Shown one piece after another: positions 63,435 to 64,000 of a DNA stretch of 64,000 nucleotides. The position numbers were made by a program, and so were the translations under genes. The DNA is from Sepiola atlantica. Its lineage: Eukaryota > Mollusca > Cephalopoda > Sepiida > Sepiolidae. The stretch lies in NCBI GenBank assembly GCA_963556195.1, contig CAUVYP010000244.1, positions 3,038,001 to 3,102,000 of the forward strand. Reading direction: 5' to 3'. Every line of letters begins with the position of its first letter. The stretch's first letter is position 1. Under the pieces are notes generated by a model. The model saw only the letters and a list, made by a program, of their open reading frames with translations, had not been told where the DNA came from and ran no database searches.

Positions 63435-64000
63435 AAAGTTGATATCGCTTTTGTTTATAACTTCCACATTTATTCGAATTGTGCAACGAAACTTTGCAGA
63501 CAGTCTCGAATAGGCCTCCTCTACTGGAGCATTAAGTTTCAGAAGTGCAGCTCTTGTACTGCCGGAGATATGTCGATACAAACTGAATACGCAAATCATC
63601 AACAAAATTTAGCGCGTTTTAATGTTGATATCGCTTTTGTTTATAACTTCCACATTTATTCGAATTGTGCAACGAAACTTTGCAGACAGTCTCGAATAGG
63701 CCTTTTCTACTGATGTACCAAGTTTCAGAAGTGCAGCTCTTGTACTGCCGGAGATATGTCGATACAAACTTAATACGCAAAACATCAACAAAATTTCGCG
63801 CGTTTTAAAGTTGATATCGCTTTTGTTTATAACTTCCACATTTATTCGAATTGTGCAACGAAACTTTGCAGACAGTCTCGAATAGGCCTTTTCTACTGAA
63901 GCACCAAGTTTCAGAAGTGCAGCTCTTGTACTGCCGGAGATATGTCGATACAAACTGAATACGCAAAACATCAACAAAATTTAGCGCGTTTTAAAGTTGA
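62429..64000. repeat. Block of at least 1,572 bp, copy 2, runs off the window
   Basis: Partner of 54,803-56,374, still identical at the last base of the window. The true length of the duplication is therefore unknown. Confidence 0.85.
63435..64000. repeat. Variable-length HOR, incomplete copy at the right edge
   Basis: Starts with the ctggagcattaag unit and continues with the two expected following units. The last complete unit ends at 63,992, and 8 bases of the next remain. Confidence 0.8.

Larger units (their letters stand above)
1..64000. repeat. 186-bp satellite DNA tandem array, whole window
   Basis: The same unit of about 186 bp repeats head to tail from the first to the last base, always in one orientation, with no unique sequence or inserted element. 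In the register starting at base 1 (aaagttgatatcgc, ending gcgcgtttt) there are 344 complete units plus 8 bases. Of these, 332 are exactly 186 bp, ten are 187 bp and two are 185 bp. Neighbouring units differ by a handful of substitutions, and shared variants define longer higher-order repeats. Long head-to-tail arrays with HOR structure are characteristic of centromeric or pericentromeric heterochromatin in eukaryotes. Which kind this is cannot be decided here because neither array edge is in the window. I see no gene, RNA gene or mobile element. Confidence 0.98.
39254..64000. repeat. Region IV: array segment with its own variant set
   Basis: Marked by ctactggagtacc, gagaaacattttc, gtgccacg plus aactttcac or aactgtcac, gagtactaagtttcag-type class-B units with tgtattgccgg, and the boundary ttcgcgcgtttt instead of ttagcgcgtttt. 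Class-B boxes mostly read gacacattttc rather than gacacatgttc. Several HOR families of 7 to 17 units overlap. The array continues past the right edge of the window. Confidence 0.75.

Noticed and set aside
175..63977. Hundreds of minus-strand open frames of 60 residues, some of 122 or 184
   Set aside because: The unit is 62 codons long, so a frame open in one unit is open in all. It closes at a TAA (reverse of ttagcg) once per unit. The longer frames arise only where that stop is changed, for example ttcgcg. Most starts would be TTG, and there is no signal, domain or coding context.
1..64000. CRISPR array
   Set aside because: Repeats are 186 bp and contiguous, with no unique spacers, no leader and no cas genes.

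Overview
The whole 64-kb window is one uninterrupted tandem array of a 186-bp satellite DNA. I see no protein gene, RNA gene, transposable element, CRISPR array or unique spacer. Counting from base 1, it holds 344 complete monomers and 8 bases of a 345th, all in one orientation. Of these, 332 are exactly 186 bp, ten are 187 bp and two are 185 bp. A hand count of the first monomer gives about 38% G+C and nine CpG dinucleotides, so CpG is not depleted. An array of this size and order is typical of eukaryotic (peri)centromeric or other heterochromatic satellite. The intact CpGs fit a lineage with little CpG methylation, such as many insects, but that is inference and I cannot name the species.

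Layout. Region I (1-12,834) is built on a 13-monomer higher-order repeat (HOR) of 2,418 bp. There are complete copies at 1,860-4,277 and 8,183-10,600, a partial third at 10,601-12,647, and a partial fourth inside region II at 15,253-17,298. The first 1.3 kb of the window recurs at 4,836-6,137. Region II (12,835-27,535) is organised around recurring 187-bp marker monomers and contains a nearly perfect 3,909-bp tandem duplication (18,549-22,457 and 22,458-26,366). Its crossover can be placed within 84 bp. Region III (27,536-39,253) is a less regular mixture with 12- and 23-monomer spacings. Region IV (39,254-64,000) carries a different variant set and HORs of 14, 12, 17, 7 and 17 monomers. It also holds a block of at least 1,572 bp (62,429-64,000) with no difference from 54,803-56,374.

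The monomers fall into two haplotype classes that differ at six sites in an 11-bp box (monomer positions 72-82), while the rest of the unit is strongly conserved. This resembles the A/B box dimorphism of primate alpha satellite and is the observation I would follow first. Each monomer also carries an 8-bp inverted repeat with one bulged base (positions 94-126). Chimeric monomers, single-monomer indels and duplications offset by whole numbers of monomers record a history of unequal exchange.

The unit is 62 codons long, so open frames of 60, 122 or 184 residues appear by arithmetic on the minus strand, with similar ones on the plus strand. I do not regard any of them as genes. Coordinates and copy comparisons were made by eye, and a self dot-plot would refine them.
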